Assembly: GCA_020849855.1 (NCBI GenBank)
Contig: JADZFO010000021.1
Location: forward strand, 1-64,000
Reading direction: 5' to 3'
Source of the DNA: a bacterium
Lineage (GTDB): Bacteria > 4484-113 > JAFGCY01
DNA: 64,000 bases
In this document: piece by piece, positions 9,477 through 17,249 of the stretch
Layout: the number at the start of each line of letters is the position of its first letter
How positions within the stretch are numbered: the first letter of the stretch is position 1
Notes under the pieces: model-generated
What the model saw: the letters and a program-made list of their open reading frames with translations, nothing else
What the model was told of the DNA's origin: nothing
Database searches by the model: none
Program-made: the position numbers and the translations under genes

Positions 9477-10304
9477 TTAATGGCCGCCCTTCTCTTCCAG
9501 CGGCGCGATGAGGATGTTGCAGGAGTGGCTGTCTTCGGTCCACTCGAGCTTCACATCAATATCGAGCTCGCACTTGCCACGGGTCTCGATAAGGTAATCC
9601 CGCAGGGTTTGTTCCACCTGCTCGCTGGTGGTGCCGCGGGTGAAGATGAAGGCGTGGTCGAATTCATAGAGCAGCAGCTCGCCGCGCTCCTCAGCCCGGG
9701 CGGCTTCGATCTGGTACCAGCTAGCCTCGACGATCTGGGCCTCCGGCGCGCCGATGCTAGTCAGGGCCGAGGCCAGTGACTGGGCCTGTTCCAGGGTCGC
9801 GCCGATCAGGGCTAGACTGACGGTGTACTGGCCGTCCTTCACGTCCTGGCCGCCGTTGATGCTCAGCTGGTCCGGCTGGATGCCGCTGTCCTTGACCCAC
9901 TGCGCAATGACCCGCTGGCCGGCTTCATGCATCTCGCGCGTCGGCTCATGCGGGCCAAGGGCAAAGATCAGCACATAGCCGCCAGAGGCGGCTTCGAGCC
10001 GCGGAGCGTACTTCGTGCCGCCGGCAAAGGGCAGCAACTGGCTGAGTGCTGCCAGCAGCAGGAGCGCGGCGAGGCCGGCGGCAAGTTTCAGGGGCAGGCT
10101 GCGGCCGCCCAGGATCCGGTCAAACAATCCCATGTGTGAATGCTCCTTGGTAATGTGAGTGGTGGCTGCTTCAAGCCTGGCCAGCTGAGCCTCTCGCCCG
10201 GGCGCCGTCTGGCATTCCAGGCGCAGGCCGGAAAAAGCCCCGGCCAAATCGTCGGCCTCGCTGACAGCATTGGGCTTAAGCCCGGGATCTGGCAGGTTAA
10301 ACAT
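9477..10304 (-). CDS. single-pass membrane protein coupled to an ECF sigma factor (candidate anti-sigma)
   Basis: A 275-residue protein with about 69 N-terminal residues presumably cytoplasmic, one membrane helix (about 70-93) and a 180-residue exported C-terminal domain with duplicated alpha/beta character. Its ATG overlaps the sigma-factor stop by 8 nt, with GGAGGAA upstream, so translation is coupled. Position and topology are those of an anti-sigma factor, but I see no zinc-binding HxxxCxxC motif. A second in-frame ATG at residue 58, behind AAGGAG, could give a shorter form lacking the cytoplasmic part. Role is inferred from context. Confidence 0.65.
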   Translation of the reverse strand: MFNLPDPGLKPNAVSEADDLAGAFSGLRLECQTAPGREAQLARLEAATTHITKEHSHMGLFDRILGGRSLPLKLAAGLAALLLLAALSQLLPFAGGTKYAPRLEAASGGYVLIFALGPHEPTREMHEAGQRVIAQWVKDSGIQPDQLSINGGQDVKDGQYTVSLALIGATLEQAQSLASALTSIGAPEAQIVEASWYQIEAARAEERGELLLYEFDHAFIFTRGTTSEQVEQTLRDYLIETRGKCELDIDVKLEWTEDSHSCNILIAPLEEKGGH

Positions 10305-10854
10305 GGCATTCCTCCGATGCCGGCGCCACGGCGCCGGCCGGCTGGCCCTTGGCGAGCTGCTCGCGAAGGGCAGCCCGGCCACGGTGCAGACGCGCCTGCA
10401 GCGCTGCCAGGCTGATCCCGAGGGCCTGCGCGCATTCCTGCTGGCTCAGGCCCTCGAGGTAAAAGAGGCTCAGTTCAAGACGCTGCTGGCGGGGCAGGGC
10501 GCGCAGCGCCGCCGCCAGTTCCGCGCAGCGCGGGTCATCCAGGGCCGCGGCCGCGACCCAGGCCAACTGTTCCTCCCGGCGCTGCTCGCTTTGGCGGCTG
10601 CGCCGGGTGTTCAGAAAGCGCGAGCGGATGATGGACAGCAGCCAGCCCCGGAAGCCGGCGTCGTCCCTAAGCTGATCCAGACGCTGCAGCGCCAGTACCA
10701 GTGAGTCGTGCAGCAGGTCCTCAGCGTCCTGCCGGTTGGCGGCCAGCAGGCAGCAATAACGCCAGGCGCAGTCATAGACGCTCTGGCTGAGCAGATCCTC
10801 CAGACAGCGCTGGCGCGCTTCCTGCTGATAGCGCTGGATTGGCCTCACATGCAT
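10297..10854 (-). CDS. ECF-type RNA polymerase sigma factor
   Basis: A 185-residue group 4 sigma factor. Region 2 is seen at about residues 27-85 (DAEDLLHDSLVLAL, then FRGWLLSIIRSRFLNTRRSR). Region 4 is at about 115-168 (LPRQQRLELSLFYLEGLS, then the helix-turn-helix QECAQALGISLAALQARLHR). I start at MHVRPIQRYQQ (10854), since sequence further upstream overlaps the divergent coaD promoter. It is the first gene of a pair with the overlapping membrane protein and probably responds to an envelope signal. Confidence 0.92.
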   Translation of the reverse strand: MHVRPIQRYQQEARQRCLEDLLSQSVYDCAWRYCCLLAANRQDAEDLLHDSLVLALQRLDQLRDDAGFRGWLLSIIRSRFLNTRRSRQSEQRREEQLAWVAAAALDDPRCAELAAALRALPRQQRLELSLFYLEGLSQQECAQALGISLAALQARLHRGRAALREQLAKGQPAGAVAPASEECHV

Positions 10855-10916
10855 AAGACACAGCCGCGGGGGCAGATCTTGCCTCCCGGGGAGGGAAAAC
10901 CTGAATTCTGTTCGTG

Positions 10917-10922
10917 TATCAT
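10917..10922 (+). promoter_or_regulatory. -10 box for leaderless coaD
   Basis: TATCAT followed by 7 nt and then the coaD ATG at 10930, with no Shine-Dalgarno sequence. The expected transcription start falls on or next to the start codon. Confidence 0.55.
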
Positions 10923-10929
10923 CCACTGC

Positions 10930-11415
10930 ATGGACACTGCAGTCTACGCCGGGACCTTCGATCCGGTCACCTATGGGCACCTGGATATCGCCCGGCGGGC
11001 CAGCGAAGTCTGCCAGCGCCTGATCGTCGCCACCACAAATACGGTCACCAAACAGCCGCTATTCAGCCTTGACGAGCGTACGACCCTGCTTTATGAGGCG
11101 CTCAAGGAGCTGCCGGGCGTCGAAGTGGCCTCCTTCAGCGGCCTGCTGGTGGACTTTTGCCGCTCTGTGGGCGCCAAGACCATCGTCCGCGGCCTCCGGG
11201 CGGTCAGCGATTTTGAGTATGAATTTGAAATTGCAATGATGAACCGCAGTCTGGCGCCGGATATAGAGACGATCTTCCTGGTAGCTAATCCAGAATATAT
11301 GTTTGTCTCCTCCAGCCTGATCAAGGCTGTGGCTTCCAGCGGCGGGGATGTGAGCCAGTTTGTGCCCCCCGAGGCGCTGGATGCTATAATCCGCAGACTT
11401 GCTCCGAGGCTTTAG
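10930..11415 (+). CDS. coaD: phosphopantetheine adenylyltransferase
   Basis: The 161-residue CoaD transfers AMP from ATP to 4'-phosphopantetheine, the penultimate step of coenzyme A synthesis. The nucleotidyltransferase motif is seen as AGTFDPVTYGHLDIARRAS (residues about 6-24), and the C-terminal motif as VSSSLIKAVASSGGDVSQFV, where many homologs have ISSTLVRE. NRSLAP and ETIFL regions are conserved. Length fits the family exactly from this ATG. Upstream in-frame sequence is the promoter and the opposite-strand sigma gene. The coiled-coil gene follows 37 nt later. Confidence 0.96.
   Translation: MDTAVYAGTFDPVTYGHLDIARRASEVCQRLIVATTNTVTKQPLFSLDERTTLLYEALKELPGVEVASFSGLLVDFCRSVGAKTIVRGLRAVSDFEYEFEIAMMNRSLAPDIETIFLVANPEYMFVSSSLIKAVASSGGDVSQFVPPEALDAIIRRLAPRL
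11382..11390 (+). promoter_or_regulatory. extended -10 promoter inside the coaD 3' end
   Basis: TGC-TATAAT (TATAAT at 11385-11390) is a full extended -10, 63 nt upstream of the coiled-coil gene. It could give that gene its own transcript in addition to coaD read-through. Confidence 0.45.
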
Positions 11416-11452
11416 CGGCAGACCCGCGCAGCTTTGGCGCACAGGGCGGATC

Positions 11453-11968
11453 ATGTCAACAGGTTCTGACCCCATCAGCGAAGTTGAGCGGCTCCTTGAG
11501 GAGCTGGAATCCTACGCGGAAAAATCCCCCTGGTACATGCCAAACAAGGTTGTCGTGCGGGATGAGGACTTCTTCCGCATTACGCACCGCATCCGGGAAC
11601 TTCTGCCCAGCGAACTGGCTGAGGCGCGGCAGCTGCTGGAGAAGCGCGAGGCGATCCTGAAAAACGCGCAGGAAGAGCACCGCCGGATCCTGGAGAGCGC
11701 TGAGCGCCGCATGGAGGACATGCTCAGCCAGGAGCAGATCGTGATTGCCGCGAGGCAGGAGGCCGAGCGAGTACTGGACAAGGCCCGCAGCGATGGCGAA
11801 GGGATCAAGCGCGATGCGCTGGTCTATACCGCGGAGCTTCTCGAGGACATGGAGAAGCAGTTCCAGCAGACCCTGCAGACAGTGATTAAAGGTAAGCAGT
11901 TTATTGAGGCCGAACTTGGCCCCGGCCGGCCGGCCGCTCCGGCGCCGGCCGCGGACAACCCGGCCTGA
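11453..11968 (+). CDS. coiled-coil protein encoded after coaD
   Basis: A 171-residue, highly charged helical protein. Residues about 8-60 hold an N-terminal segment with VERLLEELESYAEKSPW; residues about 60-150 form a long coiled coil (LLEKREAILKNAQEEHRRIL, then AERVLDKARSDGEGIKRDAL) resembling the b/H-type stalk subunits of rotary ATPases; the tail is Pro/Ala-rich. Comparable coiled-coil proteins annotated as ATPase-like or DivIVA-like are often found just downstream of coaD in other bacteria. Function is unproven. Confidence 0.75.
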   Translation: MSTGSDPISEVERLLEELESYAEKSPWYMPNKVVVRDEDFFRITHRIRELLPSELAEARQLLEKREAILKNAQEEHRRILESAERRMEDMLSQEQIVIAARQEAERVLDKARSDGEGIKRDALVYTAELLEDMEKQFQQTLQTVIKGKQFIEAELGPGRPAAPAPAADNPA

Positions 11969-12062
11969 TCTGGCTGGCCGGCGTAGTTCCGGCGGGAAGA
12001 GGGCCCCGATGGGCAGGAATTGGCGGAAGCTGCGCAGAGGCATAGCCTTGCCCCTGCGTGGG

Positions 12063-12068
12063 TATAAA
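12063..12068 (+). promoter_or_regulatory. GGG-TATAAA -10 element
   Basis: GGGTATAAAAT lies about 50 nt upstream of the metallopeptidase ATG at 12120, which has its own AGAGGAG ribosome site. It resembles the GGGTATAAT boxes elsewhere in the window. Confidence 0.4.
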
Positions 12069-12119
12069 ATGTAGTGCTACGGGAATAGCATCATGGGCAT
12101 CGGGCAGAGAGGAGTAGAA

Positions 12120-14258
12120 ATGAACTTGAGCCTGTTCACGCGCGGACTTGCTGCGCTTGGCTTGCTGCTGCTGCTGGCCGCGGTTTCCTGCGGCGGCGGC
12201 GGCGGAACAACGACCCCGGTGGGCGGCGGTGTGATCGACAACGGCGACAACAACGTCCCGCCGATCGATATCGACGGCCCTACCCAGTACCCGGGCCAGC
12301 AGCCCGGCCAGATCCCTGATCCGACAGACCCGGATGGGGATCCCGTGGTGCCGGACCGTGGCCCCTTCGACTTCGGTAACAACGTCTTCGCGATCCCCGC
12401 GGACTCCAACCGCGTGGGCCGCGTGGTGGCCAACAACTTCTCCCCGGGCCAGAAGGTGGCCTTTGTTGTGGTCAACATGAACCCGGCCTATCTGGATGCG
12501 ACTGACGGCGACGGCGGCGTCTTCCCGACCCTGCCGGAATCCGCCTACAGCTTCAGTGCCGACCTCTTCTTCAAGGGCAGCAGCGCTTCGGGCGACCGGA
12601 TTCAGACCCAGAGCTTCGCTGAGATCGCGCAGAACACCGTGGAGGCCATTGGCGGCCCCGGCCGCTACAGCGGCATGGTGTATGACGGTCAGAAGAAGCC
12701 GGTGGAGAGCATCTACCAGCGCGAAGCAATCGCCAACGGCACGGTGCCCTACAGCGTCGAGCCGGTGCGCAGCGTCAGCGCCATCCAGAAGGGTGAGCTG
12801 CGCTGGTTTGAGAACGTGCCCCCGCGCGACCTGGCCCCGCCGACCATCATCCCCGGCCCGGATGACCCGACCAAGGATGTCAGCGAACTGACCTATCCTC
12901 CGCAGTACAACAGCCAGTCCGGCCGTCTGGTCGCGATCGGCGCGCACTGCCTGGTCTTCCTGTCCACAGAGATCAACGACGGCCACCCGGACAACGTGAC
13001 CTTCACCCAGTCGCGCCTGAACCGCCTGGCCAACGAGTTTGACTCCAAGATCTACGCCATCGCCACCTCCTCTTTCGGCGATGTGAAGAACTACGAGGAC
13101 AACTCGATCTGGCGCGACCTCAACCGCAACCTGGTTCTGACCGGCGATGACTTCGATTCTGAGGGTAACCTGACCGTCGAGCTGGATGGCGAGATCGATA
13201 CCGACCTGCAGGCCGAAAAGCGCATCATCATCTTCATCATGAATGGTGAGGCTGGCGGCTTCTTCGCCTTCGGCCCCGGCGACCCCGACAACGACATCCG
13301 TGCCACTTCCGTGGGCAACTGCCTTTACATTGGTTCGGACAACTTCCCGGCCAATGACGCTGTCTGGGATGCGGCCTTCTCCGTGATGGCCCACGAGTTC
13401 CAGCACAAGCTTTACAACGACCACAACCTGCCGCGCCGCCAGACCAGCTACATGTGGTTCAACGAAGGCCTCAGCCAGCTGTCGATCCACCTCTGCGGCT
13501 ACACGGTCAACTCCGGCAAGATCATCCCCTGGGCGATCGACGGCCAGCTGACCGACTACCTGAACAACACGGCTGGCAGCGCTGTGCCGATGGACGCCAA
13601 CCCCTTCTTCAGCAACCAGTCGCAGTACGGCAACGGCTTCCTGTTCTTCCTGTACCTGTATGAGCACTATGACCCCGGTGTGGGCAAGCGCATCTATCAG
13701 GCCTCGGCAGCCGGCGAGACTGACTTCATCAAGCTGATCGAAGCTGGTGCCCAGCTGACGGTGACCGCCCTGGGTCCGGACAAGCTGGCCGGCACCCCGG
13801 ACGACAACACCTTCCTGTCCGGCGGCGACGGCGTGGTCGGCACGGGTGATGACAAGACCCAGGTCGTCCACGATACCTTCGAGCAGATCTACGCCAAGTT
13901 CGCCATCGCCAACTTCGTTGACGGCATCTACGCCAACAACGAGGAGTTCTTCGACAGCCGCTTCTTCTACAACACCATCGACCTGCGCGGTACGGTCAAC
14001 CTGGTTTCCGGCCAGATCGTCTTGCCGGGCGTGCAGACTGGTGTCTTCCCGACCAATGGCGCTTACCCCGTTAACGTGAATGACCGTCCGGTCATCCCCT
14101 GGGGCTGCGACTACCTGGTCTTCGGCGGCGGCGACGGCCGTGACCTTAAGATCGACTTTGTCTCCGACTCGCTCTTCCGGGTCTTCATGCTGCCGGTCAG
14201 CTTCGACACCGCGACCAACAGCGTGAACATCACCCAGGGCGTGACGATGTCCTACTAG
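12120..14258 (+). CDS. M30 (hyicolysin)-like zinc metallopeptidase lipoprotein
   Basis: A 712-residue lipoprotein (lipobox AAVSC, Cys24) followed by a Gly/Pro/Asp-rich linker to about residue 80. The catalytic centre is HEFQH at 425-429 inside MAHEFQHKLYND, with a downstream WFNEGLSQLS whose Glu449 fits the third zinc ligand of the M30/HExxH-E arrangement. The protein is therefore probably a surface-anchored endopeptidase. The ATG at 12120 has AGAGGAG upstream; an ATG at 12093 is also in frame but gives no better signal peptide. A strong terminator follows, so it is monocistronic. Confidence 0.8.
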   Translation: MNLSLFTRGLAALGLLLLLAAVSCGGGGGTTTPVGGGVIDNGDNNVPPIDIDGPTQYPGQQPGQIPDPTDPDGDPVVPDRGPFDFGNNVFAIPADSNRVGRVVANNFSPGQKVAFVVVNMNPAYLDATDGDGGVFPTLPESAYSFSADLFFKGSSASGDRIQTQSFAEIAQNTVEAIGGPGRYSGMVYDGQKKPVESIYQREAIANGTVPYSVEPVRSVSAIQKGELRWFENVPPRDLAPPTIIPGPDDPTKDVSELTYPPQYNSQSGRLVAIGAHCLVFLSTEINDGHPDNVTFTQSRLNRLANEFDSKIYAIATSSFGDVKNYEDNSIWRDLNRNLVLTGDDFDSEGNLTVELDGEIDTDLQAEKRIIIFIMNGEAGGFFAFGPGDPDNDIRATSVGNCLYIGSDNFPANDAVWDAAFSVMAHEFQHKLYNDHNLPRRQTSYMWFNEGLSQLSIHLCGYTVNSGKIIPWAIDGQLTDYLNNTAGSAVPMDANPFFSNQSQYGNGFLFFLYLYEHYDPGVGKRIYQASAAGETDFIKLIEAGAQLTVTALGPDKLAGTPDDNTFLSGGDGVVGTGDDKTQVVHDTFEQIYAKFAIANFVDGIYANNEEFFDSRFFYNTIDLRGTVNLVSGQIVLPGVQTGVFPTNGAYPVNVNDRPVIPWGCDYLVFGGGDGRDLKIDFVSDSLFRVFMLPVSFDTATNSVNITQGVTMSY

Positions 14259-14291
14259 TCCTTCTGAAGGACTTCCAGCAGCATCGGAACT

Positions 14292-14321
14292 GGGCCACCC
14301 TGCGGGGTGGCCCTTTTCTTT
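14292..14321 (+). terminator. intrinsic terminator of the metallopeptidase gene
   Basis: GGGCCACCC (14292-14300) pairs perfectly with GGGTGGCCC (14305-14313), loop TGCG, then TTTTCTTTT. Confidence 0.92.
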
Positions 14322-14400
14322 TCCGGCGGGAACAGCCGGGCCAGTAATGTAGTCTTGAATAGTTACGCCGGTGGGCTGGCGTTTTTGCGCATCCGGGGGT

Positions 14401-14406
14401 TATATT
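14401..14406 (+). promoter_or_regulatory. -10 element of the AMIN/STN-like gene
   Basis: TATATT preceded by GGGGGT, 52 nt upstream of the ATG at 14459, which has a strong GGCAGGAGG site. Confidence 0.35.
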
Positions 14407-14458
14407 TCAGCAGTACTGCATTCCTGACAGAAGGGCAGTACAGGGCAGGAGGTTTCCC

Positions 14459-16303
14459 ATGCGGGCACTGTTGAAGGCCATGCTACTGGCCACCGGAGCG
14501 CTGGCGCTGCTTTTCATGCTTGCGGCGAAGTCTGCGCGGCAATTGACGGGCATTGATCTGGCACCCTTTGAAGGACGCGAAGTCCTGGTGCTGCGCACCA
14601 GCGGCGGTGTTCCCGCCCCTGGCACATTCCTGGCGGATACCAGCGCCGGCACCCTCAGCTTCATGCTGCGGGGCGTGGGCGCGGATGATCTGAGCCTGCC
14701 GCGCGGAGGCATGCCTCTGGTGCGCAAGGTGGAGCTCGATGCCTCCAGCCCCGACGGCGCCCGCATCACGCTGAGCTTCAGCCGCAGCGAGCTGGCCGAC
14801 CAGCGCTACTTCCGCTTCTCCCAGCCCTCCGACAGCCTGGTGCTGCTGGAAGTGTTCGCGGAGCCCGAAGGCAAGCTGAGCAGCGGGCCGATCACCGACC
14901 CCGAGAAGCTCAGCCCTGCGCCCGACAAGCCGGAAAGCGCTAAAGCCCCCACCAAGCCTGTGACCAGCAAGCCCAGCCCGGTGAACCTGAAGCAGTCCGC
15001 CTGGGAGCCCGAGCAGCTGGGCCTGACGACAGTGGACCTGAGCTCGGCCTCGGCTGAGCAAGTCTTGTCCCTGGCCGCGGCCACGGGCCTGCTGAAGCTT
15101 GACCACACTGCGATCGTGTCCACCGAAGGCCTTGGTGAAGTATCGGTTGACCCGGCGGGGCAAAGCCTGTCCAACTGGGTTAACTCGACGCCTCCGGGCG
15201 AGCTATATCTTTCCGGCAGCCCCGAGCAGATCGCCCAGTTCCTGAAGCTGGCCAGGGAGGACTATGTCAGCCGCCAGCCCAGCCTGGGGCAGTTCTGGTC
15301 GGCTAACCAGCCGCGCCAGCCGCTGCGGGCCCTGACCCTGTCTGCGACAACCGGACCTGGCGCTGCCCCTTCCGCGCTGCGCAGCCGCAGCGTCCCACAG
15401 GGCGACCCTTATCTTGGCTTTGGCTACACACGCGAGCTGCCCGGCGGCGGACGTCTTTCGGATGTGCGCGTGACCCTGCCGGCCACCTCGGGCTTCAATC
15501 TCTATGATGTGCTGAACTATCTCAGCGAAGTCTCCGGCATCTCGATCATGATCGATCCTTATGCCTTTGAGACTCCGACCGGCAGCTCGCGGCCGCCCCT
15601 GGCGCCCGAGCGCCCGGCCAACAATGAACAGGCCGGGTTCCGTCCGGGCTCGGTCTTCGACCCGCAGAACTTCCGCTCCGGAACTGTCGTGGGCAACCTG
15701 AACAACGTGCCCTTTGACCAGGCCCTGCGCCTGATCCTGGAGACGCATGAGCTGGAGTATGTCGTCTACGGCGGCGAAGCCGGCGGCAGCTCCGGCGCCC
15801 CGCAGGAGAGCTTCGGCGAAGGCGGCTATCAAAAGCCGGTGATCCTGGTGACCAGCCGCGAGCGCCTGGAGCAGGAGCTTGAGGGCGAGAACACAGTTGA
15901 GCTTTACCAGCAGCACTATGTCGACCCCTACGAACTGGGCAATATCCTGGGCAGCCTGGATATGCAGCCGTCGGGCTGGTATATCTATGAGGGCAGCGGC
16001 AGTGGTGGCGGCAATGGCGGCTCCGGGGGCGGTGGCAACGGCGGCTCCGGCGGGGGCGGTGGCGGGGGCGGACGCCAGCCTGGCGGCGGCGGGGCCGGCG
16101 GTGGCGGTTCGGGCCTTCCGGGCTCGATCAGCGGCGCCTACCTGCGCAATGCCGACTCCGGTGCGCTGTTCTACCGCGGATCCAGCCGCGATCCGATCTA
16201 TCAGCGCCTGCGCGAAGCAGTGGACAGCGGCCTGCCCGTGATCCGCGTCAAGCTGGCACAGGAGAGCGGGATGCTGGTGACAGGCTTCCTGCTGCCCGAG
16301 TAG
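14459..16303 (+). CDS. PilQ-N-terminus-like protein (AMIN/STN-type regions) without a secretin barrel
   Basis: A 614-residue protein with an N-terminal membrane or signal helix (about 4-24). Residues about 30-140 resemble an AMIN-type beta domain as found at the start of PilQ. Residues about 335-450 resemble an STN domain (FNLYDVLNYLSEVSGISIMI, later VGNLNNVPFDQALRLILE). Residues about 465-505 resemble a following secretin N unit (QQHYVDPYELGNILGSLDM). A 45-residue Gly-rich tract comes next and the protein ends 60 residues later. The secretin pore domain is absent, so it may be a periplasmic partner of a secretin or a degenerate PilQ. An intrinsic terminator follows. Confidence 0.6.
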   Translation: MRALLKAMLLATGALALLFMLAAKSARQLTGIDLAPFEGREVLVLRTSGGVPAPGTFLADTSAGTLSFMLRGVGADDLSLPRGGMPLVRKVELDASSPDGARITLSFSRSELADQRYFRFSQPSDSLVLLEVFAEPEGKLSSGPITDPEKLSPAPDKPESAKAPTKPVTSKPSPVNLKQSAWEPEQLGLTTVDLSSASAEQVLSLAAATGLLKLDHTAIVSTEGLGEVSVDPAGQSLSNWVNSTPPGELYLSGSPEQIAQFLKLAREDYVSRQPSLGQFWSANQPRQPLRALTLSATTGPGAAPSALRSRSVPQGDPYLGFGYTRELPGGGRLSDVRVTLPATSGFNLYDVLNYLSEVSGISIMIDPYAFETPTGSSRPPLAPERPANNEQAGFRPGSVFDPQNFRSGTVVGNLNNVPFDQALRLILETHELEYVVYGGEAGGSSGAPQESFGEGGYQKPVILVTSRERLEQELEGENTVELYQQHYVDPYELGNILGSLDMQPSGWYIYEGSGSGGGNGGSGGGGNGGSGGGGGGGGRQPGGGGAGGGGSGLPGSISGAYLRNADSGALFYRGSSRDPIYQRLREAVDSGLPVIRVKLAQESGMLVTGFLLPE

Positions 16304-16325
16304 AACCTGAACGATGAAAACCAAA

Positions 16326-16347
16326 GGGCGGGGCTACCCGCCCTTTT
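16326..16347. terminator. intrinsic terminator between convergent genes
   Basis: GGGCGGG (16326-16332) pairs with CCCGCCC (16337-16343), loop GCTA, then TTTT. On the minus strand it is followed by CCCTTTGG, so it is weaker in that direction. Confidence 0.8.
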
Positions 16348-16398
16348 CTGTTATGCCTGCTATCGCCGCCGTACTGAATGGGGCAGCGTAGCGAGGCC

Positions 16399-17100
16399 TT
16401 AGCCCGCGCTGTGCTTGAGGAAGAGCTTGCGCTGCTCGGACAGGAAGTCCTCGAGGTCCTCTTCCTCGCCGCTTTGGACGACGAGAGTCCCGTCGGCCCG
16501 GGCCTCGACACTGCGGCGCAGGCCTTCAAAGAAGAAACTCAGGCGCAGCGAGCGCAGGCTGGCGGCCTTCTGGTCAATGAAATCCATGTCGATGCGGTTG
16601 TCCATCGTCTTGGCGCTGTAGCGCCCGATCAGCCGCGGCTCCACAAAGAAGCCGTCAACCACCATCCCGGCCAGCTGCGCGCTTTCATACATGCGCAGCA
16701 TGTCCTTGATCCAGGTCGAGAGGTCGAGGATGATCGGCTGGGCCGCGGTCTCGCTGCTGGCGCCGGCGCGGGTCAGGGCATCAACCAGCAGGCTGATATC
16801 GCGGCGGCTGCCGCTGGTCTCGGCCAGGCCGCTGGCGAAGTCCACGCTGAAGTGCATAGCGCGGTCGACGGCCACCTGCTCGCTGACCATCTTGTTGCTG
16901 GACTCGTCATAGCGGCGGCCCTCGCGCAGGCGCCGGGTCACCAGTTCAATGCTCACGCGCTCTCCGGCGCGCTCGACGGCAATCACCCGGCTGCCCTGGC
17001 CCTGTTCAAAGGCGAGTTTGGGCAGCCGCTGGGAGATCGAAGTGGCCTGCGAGGCGTCGATGGGCGCAAGGCGGGCGAAACAGAGCTTGGCCTGGGGCAT
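16399..17100 (-). CDS. conserved-looking protein of unknown function
   Basis: A 233-residue soluble protein without signal peptide or membrane segments. The N-terminal half is beta-rich (KLAFEQGQGSRVIAVERAGE); the C-terminal half is helical, ending in an acidic EEEDLEDFLSEQRKLFLKH segment. Base composition and codon use resemble the neighbours, so it is a real gene, but I recognise no family. The start is fixed by TAAACT six nt upstream of the ATG, predicting a leaderless transcript. It shares the intergenic space with the first PKD lipoprotein gene, which is divergent. Confidence 0.7.
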   Translation of the reverse strand: MPQAKLCFARLAPIDASQATSISQRLPKLAFEQGQGSRVIAVERAGERVSIELVTRRLREGRRYDESSNKMVSEQVAVDRAMHFSVDFASGLAETSGSRRDISLLVDALTRAGASSETAAQPIILDLSTWIKDMLRMYESAQLAGMVVDGFFVEPRLIGRYSAKTMDNRIDMDFIDQKAASLRSLRLSFFFEGLRRSVEARADGTLVVQSGEEEDLEDFLSEQRKLFLKHSAG

Positions 17101-17106
17101 GGCTCT

Positions 17107-17112
17107 AGTTTA
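17107..17112 (-). promoter_or_regulatory. -10 box for a leaderless transcript
   Basis: On the minus strand TAAACT, six nt, then the ATG at 17100; no ribosome binding site is visible. Confidence 0.45.
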
Positions 17113-17196
17113 CAAGGCGCAGTCAGCCTGGCGCACCAACACGCGGGCGCCTCGATTGGCTGCAAGCGCAAACTTGGTTCATCCGCTGGCGCATCT

Positions 17197-17205
17197 GGGT
17201 ATAAT
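17197..17205 (+). promoter_or_regulatory. GGGTATAAT promoter of PKD lipoprotein 1
   Basis: A consensus TATAAT (17200-17205) preceded by TGGG, 45 nt upstream of the start. No good -35 is seen at 16-18 nt. The same GGGTATAAT string occurs before the genes at 24982 and 59409. Confidence 0.6.
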
Positions 17206-17249
17206 CGGCGGTTGCCCGCTGGTCCACTGCCGGCAGGCCGGAGGTGGAA

